A DNA stretch of 64,000 nucleotides. It comes from Poriferisodalis sp965208895 (GTDB taxonomy: Bacteria; Actinomycetota; Acidimicrobiia; Acidimicrobiales; Poriferisodalaceae). Positions 42,786 through 51,686 of the stretch are shown in pieces. Under the pieces are notes generated by a model that saw only the letters and a list, made by a program, of their open reading frames with translations, was not told the origin of the DNA and searched no databases. The stretch spans positions 248,001 to 312,000 of the forward strand of contig NZ_OZ242363.1 of NCBI RefSeq assembly GCF_965208895.1. The letters run 5' to 3'. The translations under genes were made by a program, and so were the position numbers. Numbering within the stretch: position 1 is the first letter of the stretch; each line of letters opens with the position of its first letter.

Positions 42786-43997
42786 ATGAGCAACCAAGAT
42801 CCCGTCTGGATTCTCGGCACATCCATGACCAAGTTCGGTCGCTACGCCGACAAAGACCTGATCGACCTCGCCGCACAGGCCTCGCTCGGGGCGCTCGATG
42901 ACGGCGGGGTGACCATGGCCGACATGGACGTGCTGGCCGCAGGCTGTCTGTACGAAGCGAATGGCGGCGTCGGCCAGCGCCTTCAGAAGCAGATCGGGCA
43001 GACCGGCATCCCCGTTTTCAACGTGGCCAACGCCTGCGCCACCGGCGCTACGGCAGTGCGCACCGTGATGATGGCGATCAAGGCGGGCGAGGCGCAGATG
43101 GGCCTCGCAGTGGGCGTCGAGCAGATGGGCAAGATGGGCATGCTCGGTGGCGATCGGGCCGCCCGCTCCGACAAGCAGGTGTTCGAGCGCAAGGGTCGCT
43201 TCGGCTCCGTGGTGGGCGTCGAAGGCCGCCTAGGCACCAACATGATGCCCGGAGTCTTTGCGCAGGCCGGCATGGAGTACGCCTACGAGAACGACGGCGT
43301 CGGTTTCGAGCAGTTCGCCAAGGTGGCGCAGAAGAACCACGAGCATTCGACGCTGAACCCGCTGGCGCAATACCGCAAGGCATTCTCGCTGGACGAGGTG
43401 ATGGGCTCCGAGGTCATCGCCTACCCGAACACCCTGCTGATGTGCTGCCCGACCGGCGACGGCTCGGCGGCGGTCGTGCTGGTCTCCGACGAGAAGCTGA
43501 AGACGCTGTCTCGTGAGCAGCAGCGACGAGCCGTCAAGGTCTCGGCCTCGGTGCTGACCTCAGATCCGTGGACCGAGGGCTGCCAGGTGCAGCCCGATGT
43601 CAACACGCTGACGCGCAACGCTGCCGACGAGGCGTACGAGGCCTCCGGCGTCGATCCGGCAGAACTCGACCTCGTGGAGCTGCACGACTGCTTCGCGACC
43701 GCCGAGCTGCGGCACTACGACAACCTGCGGCTGTGCGAGCCAGGCGGCGCCGGCGAGTGGATCGACAAGGGCGGTCCGTGGCGCGACGGGGAGATCCCGG
43801 TCAACGTGTCCGGCGGGCTGCTGTCGAAGGGGCACCCGATCGGTGCGACGGGCGTGGCCAATCTGTTCGAGGTTGCCACCCACGTACGAGGCGAAGCCGG
43901 CGACCGCCAGGTACCCGACGCCAAGGTCGGCCTGGCCCACGTGATCGGCCTCGGTTCGAGCTGCGGAGTGCACATCCTGGAGCGCTCCGGCCTCTAG
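42786..43997 (+). CDS. Thiolase-like lipid-transfer protein (SCP-x/Ltp type)
   Basis: This 403-residue thiolase-superfamily protein has the reactive Cys in VANACATGATAV and the C-terminal GGLLSKGHPIGATGVANLFE motif. The second thiolase cysteine, usually in CGGG near the end, is here GLGSSCGVHIL. This pattern is that of SCP-x thiolases and Ltp aldolases, which act on side chains of sterols or branched acyl-CoAs with a DUF35 partner. It might cleave or condense acyl-CoA; substrate unproven. AAAGAGAG precedes ATG 42786. Confidence 0.88.
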   Translation: MSNQDPVWILGTSMTKFGRYADKDLIDLAAQASLGALDDGGVTMADMDVLAAGCLYEANGGVGQRLQKQIGQTGIPVFNVANACATGATAVRTVMMAIKAGEAQMGLAVGVEQMGKMGMLGGDRAARSDKQVFERKGRFGSVVGVEGRLGTNMMPGVFAQAGMEYAYENDGVGFEQFAKVAQKNHEHSTLNPLAQYRKAFSLDEVMGSEVIAYPNTLLMCCPTGDGSAAVVLVSDEKLKTLSREQQRRAVKVSASVLTSDPWTEGCQVQPDVNTLTRNAADEAYEASGVDPAELDLVELHDCFATAELRHYDNLRLCEPGGAGEWIDKGGPWRDGEIPVNVSGGLLSKGHPIGATGVANLFEVATHVRGEAGDRQVPDAKVGLAHVIGLGSSCGVHILERSGL

Positions 43998-44084
43998 TCG
44001 CATCCTGAGCTGCCTGCAACTCTGTGTGAAATGCGGCGAAATTCGTTAGGCACAAGAGCGAGGCTGTCACTACGTTCGCGAGAG

Positions 44085-44142
44085 GGCCAGCCTCTCCGGG
44101 TGAAGCGCCTTCTCAGACTCGGCCACCCGGCTGAGGCTGGCC
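44085..44142 (+). repeat. Hairpin element R3, copy A
   Basis: GGCCAGCCTC (44085-44094) and GAGGCTGGCC (44133-44142) are perfect inverted arms, with an inner CCGGGTG/CACCCGG pair and a 21-nt loop. Copy B at 56813-56875 is the same element in the opposite orientation. The flank shares GCACAAGAG with copy B. It lies between two convergent genes, where it could stop transcription, but no T-run follows. Confidence 0.8.
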
Positions 44143-44180
44143 TCTGCGGCACTCTACTTCGTCGAAGGCGGCAGCGAGAC

Positions 44181-45068
44181 TTAGTTTTCGAACGCTTCGA
44201 GCGTCGGTGTCAGGTCGTCGAGGTAGCGCAGTGTCTCGTCTGCTGAAGGCAGGTCGAAGTTGACGGGTGTGAACACGAACTGGCTCACGCCTGCGTCGGC
44301 GTAGGCCTCCAACCGGTCCAGCCTGGGCCTGCCCCAGATGTAGAGCGTGATCGGGATGTCATTGGCATCGTCGCGACCTGCCTCGGCTGCCAAGCGACGG
44401 AATCGCTCGATGCCGCCGGTGACGTCGGGCTTGCCGGTGACGTTCATGACGCCGACGTCGATGGGGCACCATTCGTCGGCGTACTCCGCTGCATGCTGGA
44501 TACCGAGTGGCCCGGCATTGCCGAGCGCCACCGGGACAGCGCCGTTTGCCGGCTTGGGATAGATCCACGACTCGCTGTGAGCGTCCCAGCGGCCGTCGTG
44601 GGCCGGCACCGGGTCGTTCTCCCAGATCGATCGCATGGCTGCGACACGCTCTCGCATGGCGCCATAGCGCTGGCGGAACGGCATGTCGGGCCGATGATCG
44701 GCCAGTTCCTCGCGGTTCCAGCCGACGCCGATGCCGAGCACGACGCGACCGTCCGACAACACGTCGGCTGAGGCCACGGTGCGGGCGAGGTCGATGAGGT
44801 CGTGCTGCAGGATGAGGCAGACACCGGTGCCGAGCTTGATCGTCGACGTGCGTGCGGCTGCGACGCCGATGGAGACGAACGGGTCCATCATGTGGAGGTA
44901 GGTGCCTGGCAGTTGGCCGCCGTTGGGGTACGGGCTCTCGCGAGACGTCGGGATGTGTGTGTGCTCGGGGTACCAGACCGAGTAGTAGCCCCGTTCTTCG
45001 AGTTCTTGGGCCAGATCGCCTGGATCGATGCCGCCGTAGTGATTTCCCGTCAGATACCCAAATTTCAT
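44181..45068 (-). CDS. LLM-class (F420-type) oxidoreductase
   Basis: This 295-residue TIM-barrel protein belongs to the luciferase-like monooxygenase family of the F420-dependent branch. It begins MKFGYLTGNHYGG and contains VWYPEHTHIPTSRESPYPNG, KLGTGVCLILQHDLIDLA and LSDGRVVLGIGVGWNREEL, the phosphate-binding segment. F420 rather than FMN is inferred from the subfamily style and the actinobacterial setting. It is oriented against the thiolase gene. Confidence 0.87.
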   Translation of the reverse strand: MKFGYLTGNHYGGIDPGDLAQELEERGYYSVWYPEHTHIPTSRESPYPNGGQLPGTYLHMMDPFVSIGVAAARTSTIKLGTGVCLILQHDLIDLARTVASADVLSDGRVVLGIGVGWNREELADHRPDMPFRQRYGAMRERVAAMRSIWENDPVPAHDGRWDAHSESWIYPKPANGAVPVALGNAGPLGIQHAAEYADEWCPIDVGVMNVTGKPDVTGGIERFRRLAAEAGRDDANDIPITLYIWGRPRLDRLEAYADAGVSQFVFTPVNFDLPSADETLRYLDDLTPTLEAFEN

Positions 45069-45082
45069 GGCGCGCAGCTTAA

Positions 45083-45208
45083 GGAGCCGCAGCGGGTGCG
45101 TGCGCCCGCTGCGGGAGCGGCATGACCCTCTGCTCCCGCGATCCAGCCGGTCGCAACGTCGCAGAGTCTCCTGCCGCTCCCACAGCTATGACATCTGTGC
45201 ACTATCCG
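45083..45208 (+). repeat. Structured dispersed element R2, copy 2
   Basis: This 126-nt copy keeps the loop of copy 1 almost exactly (for example CCCTCTGCTCCCGCGATCC and the inner CTCTGC/GCAGAG) and the trailing CATCTGTGC. Its 16-bp stem (left 45108-45123, right 45171-45186) differs from copy 1 at six stem positions, four of which change on both sides so that pairing is kept. It lies between the SDR gene and the LLM gene, both on the minus strand. Confidence 0.85.
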
Positions 45209-45217
45209 TTGAGGCAC

Positions 45218-46009
45218 TCAGCCGCGACCGACCAAGGGCATGCCGTTGGCCATGACGGTCATGGTGAGCACGTTGGTGTCTGCGGGCAGCTCTGCCATGT
45301 ACAGCACGGCTCGGGCCACGTCGTCGACATCCATCAAGGGTTCGGCTCGGATGCTGCCATCGGCTTGGGGGACGCCCGTGGCCATCGGTGCCGTCAGGGG
45401 CGACTCGGCGTTGCCAATGTCGATCTGCCCGACGGTGATGCCGTGGTCGCGGCCTTCCAACGACAGGGCTTTGGTCAGCCCGGTAATCGCGTGTTTGGTG
45501 GCGGTGTACGGGGACGAGTGCGGTCGCGGTGTCTGTGCCGACACCGAGCCGTTGTTGATGATCCGCCCGCCCGAGGGCCGCTGACGCTTCATCTGGGCGA
45601 ATGCTGCACGAGCGCACAGCCACGAACCGGTCAGGTTCACCCCGACCGTGGCCATCCAGTCGGCAATCGGCAGCTCATCCACCGGCACGGGACGGGTGCC
45701 CATGCCGGCGTTGTTGAACAGAAGGTCGACCCGGCCGAACCGGTCGGTGGCTGCGGCGAAGAGTGCGTCGACCTGTTCGGGAGCTGAGACGTCGACGGTG
45801 ACGGCTACGACCTCACTCGTGCATTGCTCCGCCACCTCGTCGAGCAGTTCACGGCGGCGACCGCACACGACCATCTGCCAGCCGGCCTCGGAGAGTGCGA
45901 GCGCGCACGCTCGACCGATGCCGGTTCCGCCGCCGGTCACGATCGCCACCCGGCCAGAGGGGCGTGTATCGGCGGTGTCTGCAGCTGCGGTTTCCTCGGG
46001 TTCGCTCAC
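45218..46009 (-). CDS. Short-chain dehydrogenase/reductase
   Basis: This 263-residue SDR has the cofactor motif VTGGGTGIGRA, LLFNNAGMGT, the catalytic Ser region NNGSVSAQTPRPHSS and Y-x-x-x-K in SPYTATKHAIT. GTG 46009 overlaps the glnS stop as GTGA, so the two are translationally coupled. The coenzyme is probably NADP(H) or NAD(H); substrate unknown. Confidence 0.9.
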   Translation of the reverse strand: MSEPEETAAADTADTRPSGRVAIVTGGGTGIGRACALALSEAGWQMVVCGRRRELLDEVAEQCTSEVVAVTVDVSAPEQVDALFAAATDRFGRVDLLFNNAGMGTRPVPVDELPIADWMATVGVNLTGSWLCARAAFAQMKRQRPSGGRIINNGSVSAQTPRPHSSPYTATKHAITGLTKALSLEGRDHGITVGQIDIGNAESPLTAPMATGVPQADGSIRAEPLMDVDDVARAVLYMAELPADTNVLTMTVMANGMPLVGRG

Positions 46010-47895
46010 CTGCCGCCTCCTGAGTCGATCGGATCTGCGGTGCGGCCCTGCCGTGCGGAGCCAGCGCCGCCAGCAGCCTGCCGCTGCCGCTTCTGAATGT
46101 TCGCCCATTCGTCACGCAAGCCGACGGTGCGATGGAACAGCGGAGGAACGTCGTCGGTTGGGCGTGCAGCGTTGCCGGGTTCGTCGGCGCCGACGGAGCC
46201 CGGATCGCCGCCGGCAACCGGGTTGTCGCCGTCGGCGCAGAAGTAGCCGAGGCGCTCGAATTGGACCACTTCACCGGGAGAGACATCGGCGATGGCGGGC
46301 TCGGCGACGCCGGCGCACAATTCTCGTGAGTTCGGATGCAGATCATCGAGGGGATCGTCGGTGCGCTCGCCCGGAAGCTCGGCATCGAAGAGCCGTTCGT
46401 ACAGAGCGGCTTCGATCGGCACGGCGTGGTCGGCGCTGACCCAGTGGATGGTGGCCTTGACCTTGCGACCGTCTGGGGCCTGGCCGCCCGAAGTCTCGGG
46501 GTCATAGGTGCAGTGCACTTCGGTGACGTGCCCGTCGGCGTCGGTCACAGTGTCAACACAGCGAACGAAGTAGCCAGCACGCAGCCGCACCTCGCGACCT
46601 GGCGTGAGCCGGAAGTACTTTGGCGGCGCTTCCAGCCGGAAGTCCTCGTGCTCGATCCACAACGTCCCGCTGAATGGCACTTGGCGGGTGCCCGCCGATG
46701 GATCTTCCGGGTTGTTGACCACCTCTCGATACTCGGTGACCGGCGTCCCGTCGTCGCCGGTGGGCCAATTGGTGATCACCAGCTTCAGCGGCCTCAATAC
46801 AGCCATGCGCCGTGGGGCCGTCGCGTTGAGCTCGGTGCGTACGAACGACTCCAACAGCTCCGGGGCGTGGCGGCTGTTGGTGCGTGCCACCCCGATGAAC
46901 GCGCAAAACTCCCGGATCGCTGAGGGGGGATAGCCACGTCGGCGCAGCGCTCGCAGCGTCGGCAGCCGGGGGTCGTCCCAGCCGTCGACATAGTCGCCCT
47001 CCACGAGACGGCGCAGGATCCGCTTGGACGTGATCGTGCGGGTCAGCTCCAGGCGGGCGAACTCGGTCTGATGCGGGCGGTCGCCGTCGTAACCCAGATC
47101 GGCCAGCGGCAGGTGCTCCAGGTACCAGTCGTACAGCGCACGGTTGTCGCGGAACTCCAGCGTGCACAGCGAATGGGTGACGCCCTCGATGGCATCGCTC
47201 TGGCCGTGTGCCCAGTCGTAGGTGGGGTAGATGCACCAGCGATCGCCGCTGCGGTAGTGGTGAGCATGGCGGATGCGGTACATCACCGGGTCGCGCAGCT
47301 GCATGTTCTCGTGCCCCATGTCGATGCGGGCACGCAGCACGCGGCTGCCTTCGGGATGCTGGCCGGCAGCCATCTCGCGGAAGAGGCGCAGGTTCTCCGG
47401 GGCCGGCCGGGCGCGGTGCGGGCTCTCGGTGCCTGGGCGGCCGAAGCCTCCCCGCCCCGCCGAGATGGTCGCTGCGTCCTGATCGTCGACGTAGGCCAGA
47501 CCCCGCTCGATCAGATGCTCAGCCCACTCGTAGAGCTGTGCGAAGTAGTCCGATGCGTAGCGGATCTCGTCGGGCTCGAAGCCGAGCCACCGCACGTCGT
47601 CGACGATGGCGTCGACGTACTCGGGACTCTCGGTTGCGGGATTGGTGTCGTCGAAGCGCAGAAAGCAGCGGCCGCCGAATTCGGAGGCCACGGTGAAGTC
47701 CAAGCAGATCGCCTTGGCGTGCCCGATGTGGAGATACCCATTCGGTTCCGGCGGGAAGCGGGTCTGGACCCTGCCGTCGAAGCGGTGCGACCCCAGGTCG
47801 TCGACGACCTGATCGCGAATGAAATCGCGCCCGCCGCCATCGGGCGACTCGCTCGGGGAGGCGGCAGCGCTGGCGGGCCCGGTTCGCTCAGGCAC
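46006..47895 (-). CDS. glnS: Glutaminyl-tRNA synthetase
   Basis: This 629-residue class I synthetase charges tRNA-Gln directly. The HIGH region is RFPPEPNGYLHIGHAKAICLDF (about residues 44-65), and the KMSKS-like loop is SKRILRRLVEG. VDGWDDPRLPTL and the beta-barrel anticodon domain with KATIHWVSADHA support GlnRS rather than GltX. Most actinobacteria lack GlnRS and use GatCAB, so the gene was probably acquired. The C-terminus has an added 70-residue tail of low complexity. Confidence 0.92.
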   Translation of the reverse strand: MPERTGPASAAASPSESPDGGGRDFIRDQVVDDLGSHRFDGRVQTRFPPEPNGYLHIGHAKAICLDFTVASEFGGRCFLRFDDTNPATESPEYVDAIVDDVRWLGFEPDEIRYASDYFAQLYEWAEHLIERGLAYVDDQDAATISAGRGGFGRPGTESPHRARPAPENLRLFREMAAGQHPEGSRVLRARIDMGHENMQLRDPVMYRIRHAHHYRSGDRWCIYPTYDWAHGQSDAIEGVTHSLCTLEFRDNRALYDWYLEHLPLADLGYDGDRPHQTEFARLELTRTITSKRILRRLVEGDYVDGWDDPRLPTLRALRRRGYPPSAIREFCAFIGVARTNSRHAPELLESFVRTELNATAPRRMAVLRPLKLVITNWPTGDDGTPVTEYREVVNNPEDPSAGTRQVPFSGTLWIEHEDFRLEAPPKYFRLTPGREVRLRAGYFVRCVDTVTDADGHVTEVHCTYDPETSGGQAPDGRKVKATIHWVSADHAVPIEAALYERLFDAELPGERTDDPLDDLHPNSRELCAGVAEPAIADVSPGEVVQFERLGYFCADGDNPVAGGDPGSVGADEPGNAARPTDDVPPLFHRTVGLRDEWANIQKRQRQAAGGAGSARQGRTADPIDSGGGR

Positions 47896-47901
47896 GGGAC
47901 C

Positions 47902-48801
47902 TCAGGCTGCGACGGTGACGTGGGGAGGCGGCCAGACACCCGCCACGATGCCGGTCTCCACCAGGTAGCCCGTGATGCGCTCGAGCCGTTCCAGAAGTGC
48001 GTCGAGATCGCCTGGCGGCAACGCATCGGCCGCATCTGACGACAGCCGGTCGGTGTCGTGTTCGACGGCTCGGCGCGCAGCGTTGCCTTCGGGCGTCTGC
48101 TCGCCCTCAGCAGTGATCCATCCCCGATCAATGAGCCGTCGGCACGCCGCGTCCCACTCTTCGGCGCTCCAGCCGCGGATCTTCTGGATGGTTGCACCGT
48201 TGCCATGGCCACCGGTGGTCATCATCACGTGGCACTCGACGGGGTCGAGGTCACCGGCGGCGAGGGCGATGTTGTGGGCGTCGAAGCGGAACTCGCGCAG
48301 CAGCGTGCAGCCGTGCCAGAGGTCCATGACGTCACCGCCGCCAGTGCTGTCGCTCGGCCACGGTTCCGATGCCCAGCCCGCGTACAGGGGGCGTGCACCG
48401 ATGGGCAGATCGCCTGCAAAGCTGCGCAGCGCAGCCGCCGCCGCCCCGATGTCGTCGGGGTCTGGGTACTCGCCCAAGGCCCGCTGCATCGAGGCCGTCG
48501 TGAACTCGAGTTGGCGGGCACGAACGGCGTCGGGTTCCATGATGTCCCAGCAGCCCGGCACTGCTCGTTCCACCATGCGCGGGGCGAAGTTGTAAAACAC
48601 CGCGGTCACGGTTGCAGCGCTGACCCTGCCCATGGGGGCTGAGCGGTACGCGAAGTAGGCATGCCACCACCCCTTGAAGCCGTCGTCGTTGAATCCGTAG
48701 ATCTCCGGTGAGTAGTACGCGACGGTGTGGATGGGCTCGACCGTGCGGCCCATCCGCCGGATGGGGCTGCGGCGGTCTTCGGTACGTGGAATCTCGCCCA
48801 T
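47902..48801 (-). CDS. SCO6745-family protein
   Basis: This 299-residue protein belongs to the actinobacterial SCO6745 family, recognised by VEPIHTVAYYSPEI at the start, FKGWWHAYFAYRSAPMG, WHGCTLLREFRFDAHNIALA and ECHVMMTTGGHGNGATIQK, followed by a winged-helix-like domain (RGWSAEEWDAACRRLIDRGW). The reaction is unknown. GGAG precedes ATG 48801. It lies just upstream of glnS on the same strand with a 6-bp gap. Confidence 0.85.
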   Translation of the reverse strand: MGEIPRTEDRRSPIRRMGRTVEPIHTVAYYSPEIYGFNDDGFKGWWHAYFAYRSAPMGRVSAATVTAVFYNFAPRMVERAVPGCWDIMEPDAVRARQLEFTTASMQRALGEYPDPDDIGAAAAALRSFAGDLPIGARPLYAGWASEPWPSDSTGGGDVMDLWHGCTLLREFRFDAHNIALAAGDLDPVECHVMMTTGGHGNGATIQKIRGWSAEEWDAACRRLIDRGWITAEGEQTPEGNAARRAVEHDTDRLSSDAADALPPGDLDALLERLERITGYLVETGIVAGVWPPPHVTVAA

Positions 48802-48849
48802 GGGGAACTCCTCGGCTGCACGACGCGGTGCGATCTGGGCGGGCGTCCG

Positions 48850-48921
48850 CTGCCCGGGCCCGGGCAGTGTTGGTTGGGCCGCTCGCGGTCGGCGCAATGG
48901 TATGGCGCGCTCAGCCATACC
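48850..48921. promoter_or_regulatory. Two palindromes upstream of the SCO6745 gene
   Basis: CTGCCCGGGCCCGGGCAG (48850-48867) is a perfect 18-bp palindrome. GGTATGGC (48899-48906) and GCCATACC (48914-48921) form an 8-bp inverted repeat with a 7-nt loop. Both lie in the 142-bp gap ahead of the minus-strand gene that starts at 48801. They could be operators; no regulator is identified. Confidence 0.4.
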
Positions 48922-48943
48922 GCAGCGTCTCAAGGCAACGGCG

Positions 48944-49513
48944 CTATGCGGGTACTTCGTCGTACCAGTCGTTCGCGTGGTGCAGCAGGTAGTCGCAGAT
49001 CTTGGTGCACAGGTCGAACGGGCCGCACATGTCGTCTTCGCCCTGCAGCAGCGCCTGGAGCGACAGTTCCCGGCGGGCCACGATCATCAGCGTCCGCCTG
49101 GCCGGGTCGGTCACCGAGGTGAGCGAGTCGATGGCGGACACCTCCACCGGCAGGGCTGTGCCGCCCAGACCCGCCAGGTCGGTGGCCAGCACCAGCATGT
49201 CGGGGCTGTGGTCCAGCGGCGGCAGGGCCCACGTGAAGATCAGCGGCAGCCAGAATTCGTCGGGAGGCAGATCGTTCTCAGGCGTTGCCCACAGCACGTC
49301 CTCGAACGACAGGAGCGTCCGCGGGTCGGCTTCGAGCGTGAGGTGCAGGTCGAGCGGGCCGCCGCAGGCTTCCGCTGGATGAAGGTCGATTTCCCAGGTC
49401 TGACGCAGGCTGTAGGTCTCGATGAACTGGCGCTCGTCGTGGATGTGGAACCCATGCGCGTGCGCATGGTCCTTCAGACTTGCCACGTAGCCGGTGATGT
49501 CGATCGCTGCCAT
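48944..49513 (-). CDS. Uncharacterised protein
   Basis: I do not recognise this 189-residue soluble protein. It opens MAAIDITGYVASLKDHAHAH and has alternating beta-strand-like stretches rich in Leu and Asp, for example PLDLHLTLEADPRTLLSFED and RRTLMIVARRELSLQALL. Three cysteines cluster near the C-terminus (MCGPFDLCTKICDYL). The start ATG 49513 is chosen because an upstream frame overlaps the divergent phosphatase gene. It is oriented with glnS and the SCO6745 gene but separated from them by 142 bp. Confidence 0.65.
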   Translation of the reverse strand: MAAIDITGYVASLKDHAHAHGFHIHDERQFIETYSLRQTWEIDLHPAEACGGPLDLHLTLEADPRTLLSFEDVLWATPENDLPPDEFWLPLIFTWALPPLDHSPDMLVLATDLAGLGGTALPVEVSAIDSLTSVTDPARRTLMIVARRELSLQALLQGEDDMCGPFDLCTKICDYLLHHANDWYDEVPA

Positions 49514-49645
49514 CGGGATGCCCCCCACGCGGCGCTGAGATGATGCGCGGAGGCTATAGCCCCGAACGGCACGGCTCGACCGAATACTGCAAGCGTGGCT
49601 GTCGATGCCAGAACAGCCGAGCAAACCGTCGGTAGCCTCCGCCCG

Positions 49646-50395
49646 ATGACGGCCGTCGGCGACTGGCTCGGCCTGCTGCAAGAGACCGCCGACGCGGTGC
49701 AGGCATCGCTCAGCACGTTCGATCGCTGGCATGACGGTGGTGACCGTCCCGATCAATATGCGCTGGACCAGATCGCCGACGCAGCAGCGCTCGATGTGCT
49801 CGACGCGGCAGGCGTGGGTGTGCTGAGCGAGGAGTCCGGCCTGCGCTCTGGCTCGGGCGACGAAACGGTCATCGTCGATCCAGTCGACGGCTCCACCAAC
49901 GCCTCACGGGGCATCCCGCACTACTGCGTCAGCCTCTGTGTCGTCGACGGGCTCACACCGGTGGCGGGTCTCGTGCGCCACCTCGTGTCGGGCGAGGAGT
50001 TCACGGCCACAGCCGACGGCGGCGCACACCGGAATGGCCACCCGATCAGCCCCAGCGGTCGCGAGACCGGAGAGCGGGCCGTCATCGGCGTGTCGGGACG
50101 TCCCGGCCCCGAACTGCGGGTCTGGCAGGTTCGGGTACTCGGCTCGGCGGCGCTGGATCTGTGTGCGGTCGCCTGCGGCCGCCTCGACGGCTACATCGAC
50201 CTCAACTCCAACCACGGCGTCTGGGATTACGCCGCAGGCATCCTGATCTGCGATGAGGCAGGAGCATGGACCGGCGAGGCCGACGACAAAGAACTGTTTC
50301 ACCTCAGCCACGGCGAGCGCCGAGGGCCCATCGCCGCCAGTACAGCGCAGCTTGCGAGCTTGCTCGACGGCTCCGGCCAGCGGGACCGCCGGTAG
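49646..50395 (+). CDS. Inositol monophosphatase-family protein
   Basis: This 249-residue magnesium-dependent phosphatase has LSEESG (metal-binding Glu), IVDPVDGSTNASRGIP (the DPxDGT/S-N motif) and GVWDYAAGILICDEAG (WDxAAG). Substrates could be inositol phosphate, histidinol phosphate or PAP. ATG 49646 is preferred; GTG 49595 would extend it by 17 residues. tRNA-Val follows 21 bp later. Confidence 0.88.
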   Translation: MTAVGDWLGLLQETADAVQASLSTFDRWHDGGDRPDQYALDQIADAAALDVLDAAGVGVLSEESGLRSGSGDETVIVDPVDGSTNASRGIPHYCVSLCVVDGLTPVAGLVRHLVSGEEFTATADGGAHRNGHPISPSGRETGERAVIGVSGRPGPELRVWQVRVLGSAALDLCAVACGRLDGYIDLNSNHGVWDYAAGILICDEAGAWTGEADDKELFHLSHGERRGPIAASTAQLASLLDGSGQRDRR

Positions 50396-50416
50396 CCTGC
50401 GAGACCGGGCCGACGG

Positions 50417-50490
50417 GGGCGCTTAGCTCAGCTGGCGAGAGCACCTCCCTTACAAGGAGGGGGTCGCAGGTTCGAGTCCTGCAGCGCCCA
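50417..50490 (+). tRNA. tRNA-Val (anticodon TAC)
   Basis: The 74-nt cloverleaf is complete: acceptor GGGCGCT/AGCGCCC with discriminator A, D-stem GCTC/GAGC, anticodon stem CCTCC/GGAGG with loop CTTACAA (anticodon TAC), and T-stem GCAGG/CCTGC around TTCGAGT. The 3' CCA is not encoded; ACCCC follows. Confidence 0.97.
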
Positions 50491-50513
50491 CCCCAGCGCC
50501 CCGGCAGGTCCGC

Positions 50514-51647
50514 TCAGTAGATGCGCGGAATGATCCGGTAGGGCACCCGCCGCTGGTACTCCGCCCACTTGTCGGGGCCGTATTTTTCAGCGCAGCGCTT
50601 GTCGTCGTCCATCTGGCGGTAGGTGAACAAAGCGAGGACGTAACCGAAATAGACCCACGCCCACAGGTTGCCGAGGTGGCCCCAGCTCAAGGCGAGGGCC
50701 AGTCCGTAGAAGCCCTCGCCCAGATAGTTGGGATGCCGGGATGCGCCCCAAAAGCCGCTGCACAGGATCTTGCGCTCGCCGGCCTCGATGATCTCTGGCC
50801 TGATGCCCAGGAAGGCGCGCTCAGGCCATCGCTTGAACGTGTACTTCTGCATGTTGGCGCCACGGCTGATGCACCAGCCCACGACGAACAGCGCTGGCGT
50901 CACGATCAGCCAGAGATACCGCCAGGCGCCTGCGTGCGGGGGGTCGACATGCGCGGCCATGCCCCACATCGGGATGATGAACATCCAGCCGTAGACGATG
51001 AGCGCACCCCAGAACATCTTGAAGCCGAGGCGCTCGTAGATGATGTCGTAGGTGTACAGCTGCACTCGTTCGAACACGAAGTAGTCGAACACGTAGAACG
51101 TGAAGAACGCCGCGAAGAGCCAGGCGCCCGGGTTCGGGTCGTCGAAGTTGTCGTAGTGCCAGGCCGCGCCCGAGAAGGCATTCAGCGACAGCATCGTGCC
51201 GCCGACGATGTAGAAGTACATCTTGAGATCGATGCGGCCGTTGAAGAACTGCATCTCGGGGGCGCGCCCGAACCAGCACGCCAGAAACTTGTTCTTGACG
51301 TCGCCTTCGGGCTGGGTGAACACAGCCACCAGGGTCATGACGACGGCCAGCACCGTGCCGCCGGCCACGGCGTACAGCGACGAACGGTAGAACCAGTCGC
51401 GCGGCATGCCCGTGAGCTCGAACCACCACAGCGCCTGGGCCACGACGAACACTGCCAAGCCGTTGAGCCGGTAGCTGCGGGGCTGGCCGGTCTTGGGGTC
51501 GACGACGTAGCCGGGGACGCGCTTTCCGGGCAGCACCATCTGCAGCACGAAGAAGGCGACGAACACGAGCAGCGGTGTGAAAAACCCCAGCACCGCCTCG
51601 CCCGCAGTCAGCTCGACCAAGTGCTCTATGCCGAGCCATTCGAACAT
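50514..51647 (-). CDS. Sterol reductase-like membrane protein (ERG4/ERG24 family), copy 1
   Basis: This 377-residue polytopic protein fits the delta-14/delta-7/delta-24 sterol reductase family. Family signatures are SYRLNGL near the N-terminus, RHPNYLGEG and the C-terminal motif KWAEYQRRVPYRIIPRIY, and there are about nine to ten hydrophobic helices. The last motif is nearly the same as in eukaryotic DHCR7/ERG24. These enzymes reduce ring or side-chain double bonds of sterols with NADPH. It follows a paralogue after 39 bp, so the two form an operon. Whether the substrate is a sterol, a hopanoid or another isoprenoid is unknown. AAAGGAAG precedes the start. Confidence 0.85.
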   Translation of the reverse strand: MFEWLGIEHLVELTAGEAVLGFFTPLLVFVAFFVLQMVLPGKRVPGYVVDPKTGQPRSYRLNGLAVFVVAQALWWFELTGMPRDWFYRSSLYAVAGGTVLAVVMTLVAVFTQPEGDVKNKFLACWFGRAPEMQFFNGRIDLKMYFYIVGGTMLSLNAFSGAAWHYDNFDDPNPGAWLFAAFFTFYVFDYFVFERVQLYTYDIIYERLGFKMFWGALIVYGWMFIIPMWGMAAHVDPPHAGAWRYLWLIVTPALFVVGWCISRGANMQKYTFKRWPERAFLGIRPEIIEAGERKILCSGFWGASRHPNYLGEGFYGLALALSWGHLGNLWAWVYFGYVLALFTYRQMDDDKRCAEKYGPDKWAEYQRRVPYRIIPRIY

Positions 51648-51686
51648 CGCTGGCTTCCTTTCCGCTGCCGGGGCAGCCGACCGCCT

